Part shown: one piece after another, positions 1 to 7,803 of the stretch | Layout of the letters: each line of letters opens with the position of its first letter | Position numbering within the stretch: position 1 is the first letter of the stretch | Notes under the pieces: generated by a model | Seen by the model: only the letters and a program-made list of their open reading frames with translations | Databases searched by the model: none | Told to the model about the DNA's origin: nothing | Program-made: the position numbers and the translations under genes | Source: Candidatus Binatia bacterium | GTDB taxonomy: Bacteria > Desulfobacterota_B > Binatia > UBA9968 > JAJDTQ01 | Length of the DNA: 23,359 nucleotides | Direction of reading: 5' to 3' | NCBI GenBank assembly: GCA_022827045.1 | Contig: JAJDTQ010000060.1 | Location: 1 to 23,359 of the forward strand

Positions 1-2054
1 GCCTCGGCCACCTCGGTCCGGAGCGACGGGATGTCCTTGATGTTGGGCAGCTTGTAGTCGCCGAGGTTGGCGGTGACCACCCGGCCGCCGTCGGTGACGA
101 TGTCCTCGCAGCTCGCAAACCCCAGCCCCATCACCACCGCGCCGTCGATCTGCCCCTGGTGGCCCAGGGGATTCAACACGGTGCCGGTCGCGTGAGCCGT
201 GGTGAGCCGGCGCACGTCGAACCTGCCGGTCTCCGGATCCACCTCTACCTCGGCCACCTGCGCCACCATGGAGGTCTCCGGGCCGTCGGTCATGTTGGCG
301 TAGTGGCCGGTGACGGTGACCGGGCCGCCCGCGGCCGCCACCAGCTCGGCGAAAGTCATCCGCCGTTCCGAGCGCAGATGCGTGATGCCGCCGTTCACGA
401 CCTCCAGCTCTTCGGCGGGAACGCCCATGCGCTCCGAGGCGATGCCCAGCAGCGCGGCGCGGACCTTGTCCGCGGCATCGAAGGCCGTGTTTCCGTGGAC
501 CCGGGTGCTGCTGCTGCCGCGCACTCCGGTGTCCTTGGTTATCCGGTTGGTATCCACGCTCTCGAAGCGCACTTGTTCCAGCGGCAGGTCCAGTTCCTGG
601 GCCACCACCTGCTGCATCATGGTGTAGGCGCCGGGGCCGACGTCCACCAGCGATGCCCCCAGGGTCGCGGCGCCGTCGGCTTCCACCCGGAGGTCGACGT
701 ACGATTCGCCGCCCTTGGACATCCAGTGGCCCAGGGCGATGCCCCGTCCGACGTTTGCCTCCCTGGGGGCGTGGAAGTCCGAGGCGCGGATGGCGCTGTC
801 CAGGGTTTCGTCCGGCTGGATGTGGCCCACGGGTATGCCGGTGGGGTCCAAGTCGCCGTCGTGCACGAAGTTGATGCGGCGCAGCTCCGCGGGGTCCATG
901 CCCAGCCGCCGCGCCACCAGGTCGAGCTGGCTCTCGTTGGCGAAGAAACCCTGGGGATGGCCGGGGGCGCGCATGTAGCCGCACGGCACCTTGTTGGTGT
1001 AGACGTAGCGCTCCTCCAGCAGGAAGTGAGCGATCTTGTAGGGCCCGCCGGAGCTGTGGGCGCCCACCAGGTAGCCCTGGGGACGGTACGAGCCGTAGGC
1101 GCCGCTGTCGAACAGCAGGCTCATGTGCTGGGCGACGATCAGGCCGTTCCTCTTCACCCCCGTCCTGACGGTGGTCACCGAGGCGTGGCGCGGGTTCCCC
1201 GAGATCAGCTCCTCGGTGTAGTCCATCAGGTACTTGACCGGCCGCCCGGTGCTCCTGGAGAGCACGTAGCACAGGGCGATGTCGTTGGCGTCGCCCTTGC
1301 CGCCGAAGTCGCCGCCGATGTAGCCGGGATGGGCGATGATCTTTTCGGCCGGGATGCCCAGGGCCCCCGCCATGTGGTCGCGCAGGGCGAACAGGCTCTT
1401 GGTGGACGCCCATATCTCCGCGCCCTCGCCCCTGGCCTCCACGATGCAGCAGTGAGGCTCGATGTAGCCGTGGTGGACCAGCGGCGTGGTGAAGGTGTTC
1501 TCCAGCACGAGGTCGGCCTCCCGGAACGCCGCGTCGACGTCGCCCTTGCGCCATTCGAGCGCGACGAAGACGTTGCTGGGCTCGTCCATGGGGTGGAGCA
1601 GGCCGGCGTAAGTGGCCACCTCCGGGTGGATCAGCGGCGCCGACGCCTTGGCCGCTTCCACCGGGTCCACCACCGCCTCGAGCTCCTCGTAGTCCACCTC
1701 GATGAGGGATGCCGCGGCCTCGGCGGCGGCTTCGGTGTCCGCGGCCACCGCCGCCACCTTCTCGCCGATGTAGCGTACGACGCCGTCGGCCAGCAGCGGC
1801 ATGTCGATGATCTTCTTGCCGATGCGCGCGCCCGCCACGTCGGCGCCGGTCACCACGGCCCTCACGCCGGGAACCGCCAGCGCCTTGCCCGAATCGATGC
1901 GCCGGATACGCCCGTGGGCGATGGGGCTCCGCAGCACCTTGCACCAGATCATGTCGGGAACCTGCATGTCGGCCGTGTAACGGGCCCGCCCCGAGACCTT
2001 GTCCTCACCCTCGCCGCGCGTGGCCGGAACGCCTACGATCCTGGTTGCCGCCAT
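1..2054 (-). CDS. Xanthine dehydrogenase-family molybdopterin-binding subunit (C-terminus beyond window)
   Basis: This is the large, molybdenum-cofactor subunit of a molybdenum hydroxylase (xanthine dehydrogenase/CO dehydrogenase/aldehyde oxidase superfamily), which hydroxylates heterocycles or aldehydes with water as oxygen donor. About 684 codons are present and the end lies past the left edge. The ATG at 2054 is preceded by GAGGTG. The N-terminus carries the family pattern KVSGRARYTADM. Near residue 240 there is GGDFGGKGD, matching the GGGFGGK cofactor loop, and near residue 360 YMRAPGHPQ, the loop that holds the active-site region in these enzymes. The CO-dehydrogenase signature AYRCSFR is absent, so this is not a form I CoxL and the substrate is open. 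The FAD and 2Fe-2S partners are not in the window and may lie further downstream on this strand. It follows the editing-domain gene by 17 bases, so the two are probably co-transcribed. The family call is firm; the substrate is unknown. Confidence 0.92.
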   Translation of the reverse strand, partial: MAATRIVGVPATRGEGEDKVSGRARYTADMQVPDMIWCKVLRSPIAHGRIRRIDSGKALAVPGVRAVVTGADVAGARIGKKIIDMPLLADGVVRYIGEKVAAVAADTEAAAEAAASLIEVDYEELEAVVDPVEAAKASAPLIHPEVATYAGLLHPMDEPSNVFVALEWRKGDVDAAFREADLVLENTFTTPLVHHGYIEPHCCIVEARGEGAEIWASTKSLFALRDHMAGALGIPAEKIIAHPGYIGGDFGGKGDANDIALCYVLSRSTGRPVKYLMDYTEELISGNPRHASVTTVRTGVKRNGLIVAQHMSLLFDSGAYGSYRPQGYLVGAHSSGGPYKIAHFLLEERYVYTNKVPCGYMRAPGHPQGFFANESQLDLVARRLGMDPAELRRINFVHDGDLDPTGIPVGHIQPDETLDSAIRASDFHAPREANVGRGIALGHWMSKGGESYVDLRVEADGAATLGASLVDVGPGAYTMMQQVVAQELDLPLEQVRFESVDTNRITKDTGVRGSSSTRVHGNTAFDAADKVRAALLGIASERMGVPAEELEVVNGGITHLRSERRMTFAELVAAAGGPVTVTGHYANMTDGPETSMVAQVAEVEVDPETGRFDVRRLTTAHATGTVLNPLGHQGQIDGAVVMGLGFASCEDIVTDGGRVVTANLGDYKLPNIKDIPSLRTEVAE

Positions 2055-2071
2055 GTTTCACCTCGTTGCCG

Positions 2072-2482
2072 TCAGATTTCCTTCCAGACCTTGGCCAGGC
2101 TGTCGCCGTACACGCTGATGTCCCACTCGCAGAAGTAGCCGAAGGGCGTCGTCCACACCTGGTAGCCGGCGTCCCGCAAGCGCCCCGCCACCTCCTCGAG
2201 CAGCCGTTGGGCCTGGGCGGGAGCGGCGCTGTCGCCGCCGAGATGGGCGAAGGAATGAAGCACGACGTTGCGCATCCGTTTCTTGTTGGCCAGCCACTTG
2301 ATGTGCTTGAGGGCCTGCCGGAGGGCGGACGGGTTGTCCGCGTCGGCGTTCTCCACCTCCACCAGGACCACCACGGTCTCGGTGACCGTGACCGCTTCAT
2401 CGGCGGGATCGGGGGCCTCGGCAAGAGCCTTGGCGTAGGGCTTCCAGCGAAAGCTCTTGGCCAGGAACGTGAGCAGCTTCAT
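2072..2482 (-). CDS. Free-standing archaeal-type threonyl-tRNA synthetase editing domain protein
   Basis: This 136-residue protein resembles the N-terminal editing domain of archaeal threonyl-tRNA synthetases (tRNA-Thr_ED family, a D-aminoacyl-tRNA deacylase-like fold), which hydrolyses mischarged Ser-tRNA(Thr). The match covers the whole length: a VLVEVE strand at 39-44, a helix, the FAHLGG motif at 78-83 with the conserved histidine, and PFGYF at 113-117 with the conserved tyrosine. It then ends without any synthetase catalytic or anticodon-binding domain. In archaea the domain is usually fused to the synthetase; stand-alone bacterial copies are known to exist. The ATG at 2482 has only a weak ribosome site. 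It sits 17 bases upstream of the molybdenum hydroxylase gene, which suggests an operon, but no functional link is obvious. The family assignment is confident. Whether it edits tRNA or has been recruited to another hydrolytic role is unknown. Confidence 0.82.
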   Translation of the reverse strand: MKLLTFLAKSFRWKPYAKALAEAPDPADEAVTVTETVVVLVEVENADADNPSALRQALKHIKWLANKKRMRNVVLHSFAHLGGDSAAPAQAQRLLEEVAGRLRDAGYQVWTTPFGYFCEWDISVYGDSLAKVWKEI

Positions 2483-2672
2483 CCTGCGTCCATGGGTGGC
2501 GTCGGTCAGGGGTTCAAGAAGAAACGGTAGCCTTTACTGACCTGCCCATCCATGAGACATACATCGACGGCAAGAAGAAGAACAAGCCCGACACCCCGGT
2601 GAATCGGCGGAACGTCACCAACCTTTGTTGATGGTGTCTTGGACCCCGCACCCTGAGCTTGAAGGACACGAC

Positions 2673-4151
2673 ATGACCGATGCAACGGCAACCGCGGCTG
2701 CGGCTTTGGTGATGGTATTCGCCATCGCTGGGTGTGGAGGCGGCGGGGGCTCTGATAGGCCCGTTGTTGCTATTGGGCTGGAAGGGTTCGACGCATACGA
2801 GAACGAAGCTGGTGCGGATCCTCGGGATGCATGGAAGCCGGCTCAACCGCTCCAGTCGTATTTCGATCTGGAGCAGACCGCTCCCGGCCGGGACCTTGCT
2901 CGGCTGACGGGCACGGTTCTTGGGTCGCGGGACGGGGTTACGTATACGCAGCAGATGTCCGGTCCGACCGATACGATCGACATCGATTTCACCGGATACT
3001 TTTCGAGTATGCCCGACTTCGTTCGGGGGGCCTTGGAGCGGGCTGGGAAGGCATGGTCCTACCGCTTGAAAGACGTCCTCGGCCCGCATCAGTTGACGGA
3101 TACGGTTGTCACGAGGCTCGGCCGGGACGAGAGGGGATATGTCATCCCATACGAGAACGATGGGATTCTCGTGGATACGGATACGGACTACCGGAACCCG
3201 GCATGGGACTTTCGGTGGGGGTATTCCAGAGCGCACTTCCGCGCCACTCAGTCCGACGGAGACGACTTCATGGCGAGGTCGGCATTCCTCGAGCTGTCGG
3301 CCAACGATATCGAGTGCTGCGGGGATGTCTGGAGGGCCTTTATCGCAGCCCATGAGGTCGGGCACGCCATTGGACATGGGGGAGACGGCCCACACGTCTT
3401 CCCTGAGCATATTGCCCGTCACGTGGATTCGGAACGGGGTGTATGGACCGGCCCCGCGTTGACGGCGGCCAACCGCGGACGTCGGGTGGTTTTTCAGAGG
3501 GACCGAAACGGTGAGATCGATTTCGGCCACCTGGACGCGTGTCCGATGATCATGTCCTATTGCGGCGACGACAGGGTGATTCCGCACGAGATGGACTTCG
3601 CCTTCATGAAGGACATCGGCTACACGGTGGCGGACGAGTATCCTGCGGACCCCGAAATGTACAGCTACGGTGCGTGGGCGGAGCACTCGGAATGGTCCGT
3701 GACGGTCGCCCGCGCCCTGGGTTTTCGTCCACAGAGCATCCGCGACTTCATTGGCGTCAAGGCGGAAGTGACGGGCAACCCACCGGTGGTGACTTTCGCC
3801 GAAGCCCACACCGGAACCGTCACGTGGAACGGATCTCTTCTGGCGGCGGATTTGACCAGCTTCAAGCCGGTGTTTGGTGCCGCTGAGATCACCCTGTCGG
3901 CGGACAGTCTGGACGGAACGGTGGCATTCACCGGGCTCGAGACCGTCCGAAAGACGGATATGGGACACGTCGAGTTGACCGGATGGAGGGTCGGACGGCT
4001 GGATTATCTGGTGACGGTAACGAACAATGGGTTCCAGGACATGGACGGCCGGGTGATGGGGGCTTTCTACGGTCCATCGCATGAGGAAGCGTCCGGAACG
4101 TTGCATGACGGAATGGAGCGGATCACGGGTGCCTTTGGCGGGAAGCGATAG
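2673..4151 (+). CDS. Lipoprotein: zinc metalloprotease domain fused to TbpB-like C-terminal barrel
   Basis: This 492-residue predicted lipoprotein begins with a hydrophobic leader and lipobox IAGC (Cys21) followed by a glycine run. The ATG at 2673 was chosen because GAAGGA lies six bases upstream and the leader starts there; an upstream in-frame start would add 16 residues. Residues 227-235 read HEVGHAIGH, a HExxH zinc site, and 293-296 read IMSY, a typical metzincin Met-turn. The third ligand does not sit at the standard HExxHxxGxxH position; His235, Asp238 or His241 could serve. From about 375 to the end the sequence resembles the C-terminal barrel of transferrin-binding-protein-B-like lipoproteins, with GAFYGPSHEE at 463-472 and the terminal GAFGGKR. 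The likely role is a surface or outer-membrane-anchored protease; the substrate is unknown. The leader has no basic residue before its hydrophobic core, which is unusual. Base composition looks less GC-rich than the neighbouring genes, a hint of separate ancestry. Confidence 0.75.
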   Translation: MTDATATAAAALVMVFAIAGCGGGGGSDRPVVAIGLEGFDAYENEAGADPRDAWKPAQPLQSYFDLEQTAPGRDLARLTGTVLGSRDGVTYTQQMSGPTDTIDIDFTGYFSSMPDFVRGALERAGKAWSYRLKDVLGPHQLTDTVVTRLGRDERGYVIPYENDGILVDTDTDYRNPAWDFRWGYSRAHFRATQSDGDDFMARSAFLELSANDIECCGDVWRAFIAAHEVGHAIGHGGDGPHVFPEHIARHVDSERGVWTGPALTAANRGRRVVFQRDRNGEIDFGHLDACPMIMSYCGDDRVIPHEMDFAFMKDIGYTVADEYPADPEMYSYGAWAEHSEWSVTVARALGFRPQSIRDFIGVKAEVTGNPPVVTFAEAHTGTVTWNGSLLAADLTSFKPVFGAAEITLSADSLDGTVAFTGLETVRKTDMGHVELTGWRVGRLDYLVTVTNNGFQDMDGRVMGAFYGPSHEEASGTLHDGMERITGAFGGKR

Positions 4152-4175
4152 CAAGGAGGTTCTTGACACCGAAAG

Positions 4176-4203
4176 TCGGCTTTGGTAGGCGTCCTACAGC
4201 CGA
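4176..4203 (+). terminator. Hairpin downstream of the metalloprotease gene, possible terminator
   Basis: TCGGCT at 4176-4181 pairs with AGCCGA at 4198-4203, and inside it GTAGG pairs with CCTAC around a CGT loop, giving 11 base pairs with a three-base bulge. It begins 24 bases after the metalloprotease stop. No T-run follows, so intrinsic termination is uncertain. The rest of 4152-4420 shows no convincing gene. Confidence 0.35.
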
Positions 4204-4420
4204 ACGGGCAATGCCGGCTCGAGGGTCACCGGACCGGCACCCGGAACGCGAGCGAGATGATTGGCTAAACCGTACCCGAGAAGGACCAGCCGCCACTTGG
4301 CGTGTGTGTCATGGGACACGACGCCTGGAGGACGCGCTGGTTTTTTGTTGGCGCCAGGCGTTGCAGGGGAGGCACAGGGCGGCGGGAGTTGGAGCGAAGC
4401 GGCGCCTTATGGAGGACTTG

Positions 4421-5122
4421 ATGAAGACTTTGGGTCTGATCTCACCCAATCTGGATGATCCGACCATTCAGGAATACTACCGCATTCTGCCGGAAGGCAT
4501 CGAGATAAAGGGCCGGCCTCTTCACGTCACCACGTTCGGCGACGAGACCTTCGCCAAGGTCGAAGAAGCCTTTGCCGACGTCGTCCGCGACCTCACCAGA
4601 GATCCCCTGGATTTCCTCATGATCACCGGCGAGTTGTTCCTTTCCTATCGCGGTCCGGGCTCGGACCGGTTGGTGCTGGACTCTGTCCGGGAGATTACGC
4701 CGGTGAAGGCCTCGACGGTGCTCACGGCGGTGGTGCGCGCGTTGAAGTCCCTGGACCTCTACCGCGTGGTCATGGCGTCGCCGTTTCCCCACGACCAGGA
4801 CGAGAACCTCATCCGGTTCCTCGACCACTACAACATCGAAGTCGCCGCCAACCGCGGCCTGGGCTACGACAACACCCACGAGATCTGGGAGTTGCCGGCC
4901 GAGACCGGCTACGATCTTGCCGCCGCGGTGCTTGAAGAGTGCCCCAACGTGGACGGCATCTACATGCCCTGCAACAAGTGGAGGGTATCCTCTGTCATCG
5001 AGCGGTTGGAGGCCGACCTGGGCAAGCCCGTCATCACCAACACCCAGGCATGGATCTGGGATGCGTTGCAAGGCCTGGGCCTGAAGGCCTCCCTGCCGGG
5101 ATACGGAAAGCTGTTGAAGTAG
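4421..5122 (+). CDS. Maleate isomerase/arylmalonate decarboxylase family protein (one candidate active-site Cys)
   Basis: This 233-residue enzyme belongs to the Asp/Glu racemase superfamily, in which two similar halves bury a carboxylate substrate. The ATG at 4421 follows GGAGG by five bases; an in-frame ATG at 4409 overlaps that ribosome site. Residues 181-188 (YMPCNKWR) place Cys184 where the second-half catalytic cysteine of arylmalonate decarboxylase and maleate isomerase lies. The first-half position, around residues 69-77 (TGELFLSYR), has no cysteine. Two-cysteine members racemise or isomerise, while one-cysteine members such as arylmalonate decarboxylase decarboxylate; that comparison favours decarboxylation of a substituted malonate, but this is inference. 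A paralogue without cysteines lies at 6255-6980. The gene is convergent with the DMT transporter gene. The family is clear; the reaction is not. Confidence 0.8.
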   Translation: MKTLGLISPNLDDPTIQEYYRILPEGIEIKGRPLHVTTFGDETFAKVEEAFADVVRDLTRDPLDFLMITGELFLSYRGPGSDRLVLDSVREITPVKASTVLTAVVRALKSLDLYRVVMASPFPHDQDENLIRFLDHYNIEVAANRGLGYDNTHEIWELPAETGYDLAAAVLEECPNVDGIYMPCNKWRVSSVIERLEADLGKPVITNTQAWIWDALQGLGLKASLPGYGKLLK

Positions 5123-5174
5123 GGGCGGGTTTGCCGAGCCCCACCAAGGGCGCTGCGCGGACAGGGCGGGTTTG
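5123..5174. repeat. Direct 11-bp repeat between convergent genes
   Basis: GGGCGGGTTTG occurs at 5123-5133 and again at 5164-5174, in the 59-base gap between the racemase-fold gene and the DMT gene. The second copy is followed by AACCCCCC, which could pair with the G-rich part. The pair may be the remains of a short intergenic repeat or part of a weak bidirectional terminator. Confidence 0.4.
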
Positions 5175-5181
5175 AACCCCC

Positions 5182-6054
5182 CTACAACGTGGTGAGCACG
5201 ATCCCGCCAAGACAGATGGCGGCGGCGCCGACCAGCACCTTGAGCGTCACCCGCTCGAAGGAGCGCAGGAAGATGGTGCTCAGGATCACGGTGAAGAGCG
5301 GGGTGGTGGAGATGAGCGGCGACACCAGCACCACGTCTCCCATCTCAAGCGCGGTCATGTTCATGGTCACGGCAGCGGCGTTGAGGAGTCCCGACAGGCC
5401 GAACCACACAATCGTCTCCCGCCTGAGGATCAGTTCGCGATACTTGCCGGTGGCCAGCAGGTAGAGCACCAACGCCACGAAGGCCCCTCCCTGCACCAGG
5501 CAGACCGCCAGCGGCACGGAGTCGATCATGGAGTAGCCGTGCTTCCGCATCGGGCTCGCGAACCCGCCCAGGAACGCCGCCATGACCGGCAGTAGCAGGT
5601 AGATGGGCTGGTACGGGACGGCCTGCTCGGAGTCCCTCATGCCCAGAAGGCTCGCGCCGAAGATGATGAGCAGCGTGCCGGTGGCGATGGCGACGGTGAC
5701 GGTTTCGCCCAGCCACAATACCGCCACGATCCCCGCGAAGAGCGGAGTCGTGTTGCGCAGAGGCGAGGCCCGGGAGATGCCCACCCTGTTGGCCGAGATG
5801 AACAGCAGGATCTGCGTGCAGAAGGGCGACAGCACGCCGGCCGCCGTGAACAGCAGCAACCCGTCGGTGGGCGCGTCGTCCCAGGAAGCCAGCGGCCCGA
5901 GTACCGCGAGCAGGATGACGGTGGAGGTGAAGAGCGAGAAGGAAATCGCTCCCGTGGGAGTGCCGTAGTTGAGGCCCAGCCGGGAGCAGATCTGGCCGGA
6001 CGAGAAGCACAGGGCGGCTCCCAAAGCCAGCAGCGGGATGTACAGGTTGTCCAC
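5182..6054 (-). CDS. DMT/EamA-family membrane transporter
   Basis: This roughly 290-residue integral membrane protein has about ten hydrophobic segments arranged as two similar halves, typical of the drug/metabolite transporter superfamily (EamA domains). Family-like patches include the segment from PLRNTTPLFAGIVAVLWLGE in the first half and SPLISTTPLFTVILSTIFLR in the second; these equivalent loops mark the internal duplication. Members export or import small metabolites such as amino acids, nucleosides or organic acids, and the substrate here cannot be read from sequence. The start is uncertain: GTG at 6054 or TTG at 6060 give a normal family length, neither with a good ribosome site. The frame stays open upstream to 6237, but that extension is charged and unlike the family. 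It is divergent from the racemase-like gene at 6255 and may move a metabolite of that pathway. Confidence 0.82.
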   Translation of the reverse strand: MDNLYIPLLALGAALCFSSGQICSRLGLNYGTPTGAISFSLFTSTVILLAVLGPLASWDDAPTDGLLLFTAAGVLSPFCTQILLFISANRVGISRASPLRNTTPLFAGIVAVLWLGETVTVAIATGTLLIIFGASLLGMRDSEQAVPYQPIYLLLPVMAAFLGGFASPMRKHGYSMIDSVPLAVCLVQGGAFVALVLYLLATGKYRELILRRETIVWFGLSGLLNAAAVTMNMTALEMGDVVLVSPLISTTPLFTVILSTIFLRSFERVTLKVLVGAAAICLGGIVLTTL

Positions 6055-6106
6055 GGTCAAGCTGGCTGGAGAGTATAGAGTTCCATGGGTACGTTGGTGA
6101 ATATGC

Positions 6107-6120
6107 GCAGGAATTCCTGC
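6107..6120. promoter_or_regulatory. Perfect 14-bp palindrome in a divergent intergenic region
   Basis: GCAGGAATTCCTGC is a perfect palindrome with no spacer. It lies between the divergent DMT transporter and racemase-like genes, about 135 bases upstream of the latter. A dimeric regulator site is plausible, but no regulator gene is present in the window and only one copy was noticed. Confidence 0.4.
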
Positions 6121-6254
6121 TACCGGCAAGCCGCCGCGACAATACGGACGGGTCCCGGTCCGCCCGTGGCCGGCGCCGGCGTGAGAGTTGAAAAACCCCG
6201 GAGCTTCGGCTAGCGTCCGAGAAATCCCGGTTCCCAACGCAGAAGGAGTCGTGA

Positions 6255-6980
6255 ATGGCGTATACGAGTTGGCGCGGCACGGTCGGCGTGGTCAAGCCCA
6301 CCATGAGGCCCGGGTCGCTGGAGGAGTTCATCCGCATGATGCCGGAGGGTATCGGCATCATACCGCTCTTCATCGGCTTCCAGCGCGGCACCGCGGATGA
6401 GTTTCAGCAGGCCATGAAGGCCTACGAGGAGCGGGTGGCCCAGCTTGCCGGCTACGGGGTGGACCTGATCCATCCCGAGGGCGCTCCGCCGTTCATGTTC
6501 CAAGGCGTCAAGGGCGAGCGGCGCACCATCAGGGCCTGGGAGCGGAAGTACAAGGTCCCGATGGTCACCGCCGGCCAGACCCAGATCGAGGCGCTGAAGG
6601 CGCTCAAGGCCAAGAAGATTCTGGGCGTCACCTACTTCACCGGCAAGATCAACGACACCTTCGCCAAGTATTTCGTGGAGGCGGGGTTCGAGGTGCTGGC
6701 CATGGAGGGTATCCCGGTGGACTTCGAGGACGTGGGCAAGCTCGCCGGGCAGGAGGTCTACGCCCATACACGCCATCTCTTTCTCAAGCACAAGGGCGCG
6801 GACGCCATCTACATGCTCGGTTCCGGCTGGCGCACGCTGGACATCATCGAGCTCCTGGAACAGGACCTGCAGGTGCCGGTGGTGCATCCGGTTCCGGCCC
6901 GGGTGTGGGCCATCCAGAAGAGGCTCCACGTCAACGAGTCGGTGATGGGGTACGGGCGGTTGCTGGAGGAAATGGTCTAG
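6255..6980 (+). CDS. Maleate isomerase/arylmalonate decarboxylase-like protein lacking all cysteines
   Basis: This 241-residue protein is a paralogue of the gene at 4421, in the same Asp/Glu-racemase superfamily. The second-half motif aligns directly: YMLGSGWRTLDIIELLEQDL against YMPCNKWRVSSVIERLEADL. Here Gly189 replaces the catalytic cysteine. The first-half loop, PEGAPPFMFQG at about 74-84, has no cysteine either, and the whole protein contains none. Standard two-base or one-base cysteine chemistry is therefore impossible. The protein may use another mechanism, bind substrate without turnover, or work as a partner of the cysteine-containing paralogue. The ATG at 6255 has GAAGGAG upstream. 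Thirty-one bases separate it from the hydratase gene, so the two are probably in one operon with the mhpDFE-like set. The fold call is confident; the function is unknown. Confidence 0.78.
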   Translation: MAYTSWRGTVGVVKPTMRPGSLEEFIRMMPEGIGIIPLFIGFQRGTADEFQQAMKAYEERVAQLAGYGVDLIHPEGAPPFMFQGVKGERRTIRAWERKYKVPMVTAGQTQIEALKALKAKKILGVTYFTGKINDTFAKYFVEAGFEVLAMEGIPVDFEDVGKLAGQEVYAHTRHLFLKHKGADAIYMLGSGWRTLDIIELLEQDLQVPVVHPVPARVWAIQKRLHVNESVMGYGRLLEEMV

Positions 6981-7011
6981 CTTCGCTCCGGTTTACGGGA
7001 AGGAGGCGAAC

Positions 7012-7803
7012 TTGGCACGGCTTACCCAGGCGACGGTTCGAAAGATCGCAAAGGGCCTTTATGCGGCGGAGCGGGAGCGCAGCGTGCTCGATCCCCTGAC
7101 CGTGACCCACGAAGGTATCGACGTGGCCGCGGCGTACCGCGTCCAACTCGCGCTGGTGGAGCTCAGGAAGGCGGCGGGGGAGAACGTCGTCGGCAAGAAG
7201 ATCGGCCTCACCAGCTTGGCGATGCAGCGGATGCTCGGCGTGGATCAGCCGGACTACGGCCACATCTTCGACACCATGGTGCTGGAGGACGACGTCCGCA
7301 TGGACACCGGCGAGCTGATCCAGCCCAAGGTGGAGCCGGAGATCGCGTTCGTGATGGAGCGCCCGCTCAAGGGACCGGGCGTCACCGCCATGCAGGTGCT
7401 GGCGGCCACCCGCTTCGTGGTGCCGGCCATCGAGATCATCGACAGCCGTGTCCGGGACTGGAAGATCAAGCTCCCGGATACCATCGCCGACAACGCCTCG
7501 TCGGCGCGCATCGTGCTCGGCAACACGCCCAGGCAGGTGCACCAGGTGGATCTGCGGCTGGTGGGCATGATGCTGGAGAAGAACGGCGAAGTGGTGCAGA
7601 CCGGAGCGGGCGCCGCCGCCCTGGGACATCCGGCCAACGCGGTGGCGTGGCTGGCCAACGCCATCGGCGCGTACGGCGTGGCGCTGGAGGCTGGCGAAGT
7701 GGTCATGCCGGGGGCGGTCTCGGCCGCCGTAGACGTGGCCCAAGGCGATCACATCCGCGTGTCGTTCGACGGCCTCGGAACCGTTTCGGCGCGGTTTGTG
7801 TAG
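7012..7803 (+). CDS. mhpD: 2-keto-4-pentenoate hydratase / 4-oxalocrotonate decarboxylase family
   Basis: This 263-residue enzyme of the fumarylacetoacetate-hydrolase superfamily is most like 2-hydroxypenta-2,4-dienoate hydratase, which adds water to give 4-hydroxy-2-oxovalerate in meta-cleavage pathways. The metal ligands expected for the family are present: Glu108 and Glu110 in KVEPEIAF and Glu141 in PAIEIIDSR. Further signatures are GKKIGLTSLAMQ at 61-72 and ADNASS in the middle. The start is TTG at 7012, with a strong AGGAGG five bases upstream. The gene order here, hydratase then acetaldehyde dehydrogenase then aldolase, matches mhpD-mhpF-mhpE of Escherichia coli. That favours hydratase over the closely related 4-oxalocrotonate decarboxylase (DmpH), although the ending GLGTVSARFV is shared with DmpH. 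The family is firm and the exact reaction is likely. Confidence 0.85.
   Translation: MARLTQATVRKIAKGLYAAERERSVLDPLTVTHEGIDVAAAYRVQLALVELRKAAGENVVGKKIGLTSLAMQRMLGVDQPDYGHIFDTMVLEDDVRMDTGELIQPKVEPEIAFVMERPLKGPGVTAMQVLAATRFVVPAIEIIDSRVRDWKIKLPDTIADNASSARIVLGNTPRQVHQVDLRLVGMMLEKNGEVVQTGAGAAALGHPANAVAWLANAIGAYGVALEAGEVVMPGAVSAAVDVAQGDHIRVSFDGLGTVSARFV

Noticed and set aside
159..2138. A 659-codon open frame on the plus strand
   Set aside because: It is the antisense shadow of the molybdenum hydroxylase gene; the translation is rich in His, Gly, Arg and Val without family motifs, as expected in high-GC DNA.
2514..4169. A 551-codon open frame on the minus strand
   Set aside because: It lies opposite the protease lipoprotein gene, which has a lipobox, a zinc motif and a ribosome site; the minus frame shows none.
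6054..6237. N-terminal extension of the DMT transporter up to 6237
   Set aside because: The extra residues are charged and histidine-rich, unlike the family, and would cover the divergent promoter region with its palindrome.
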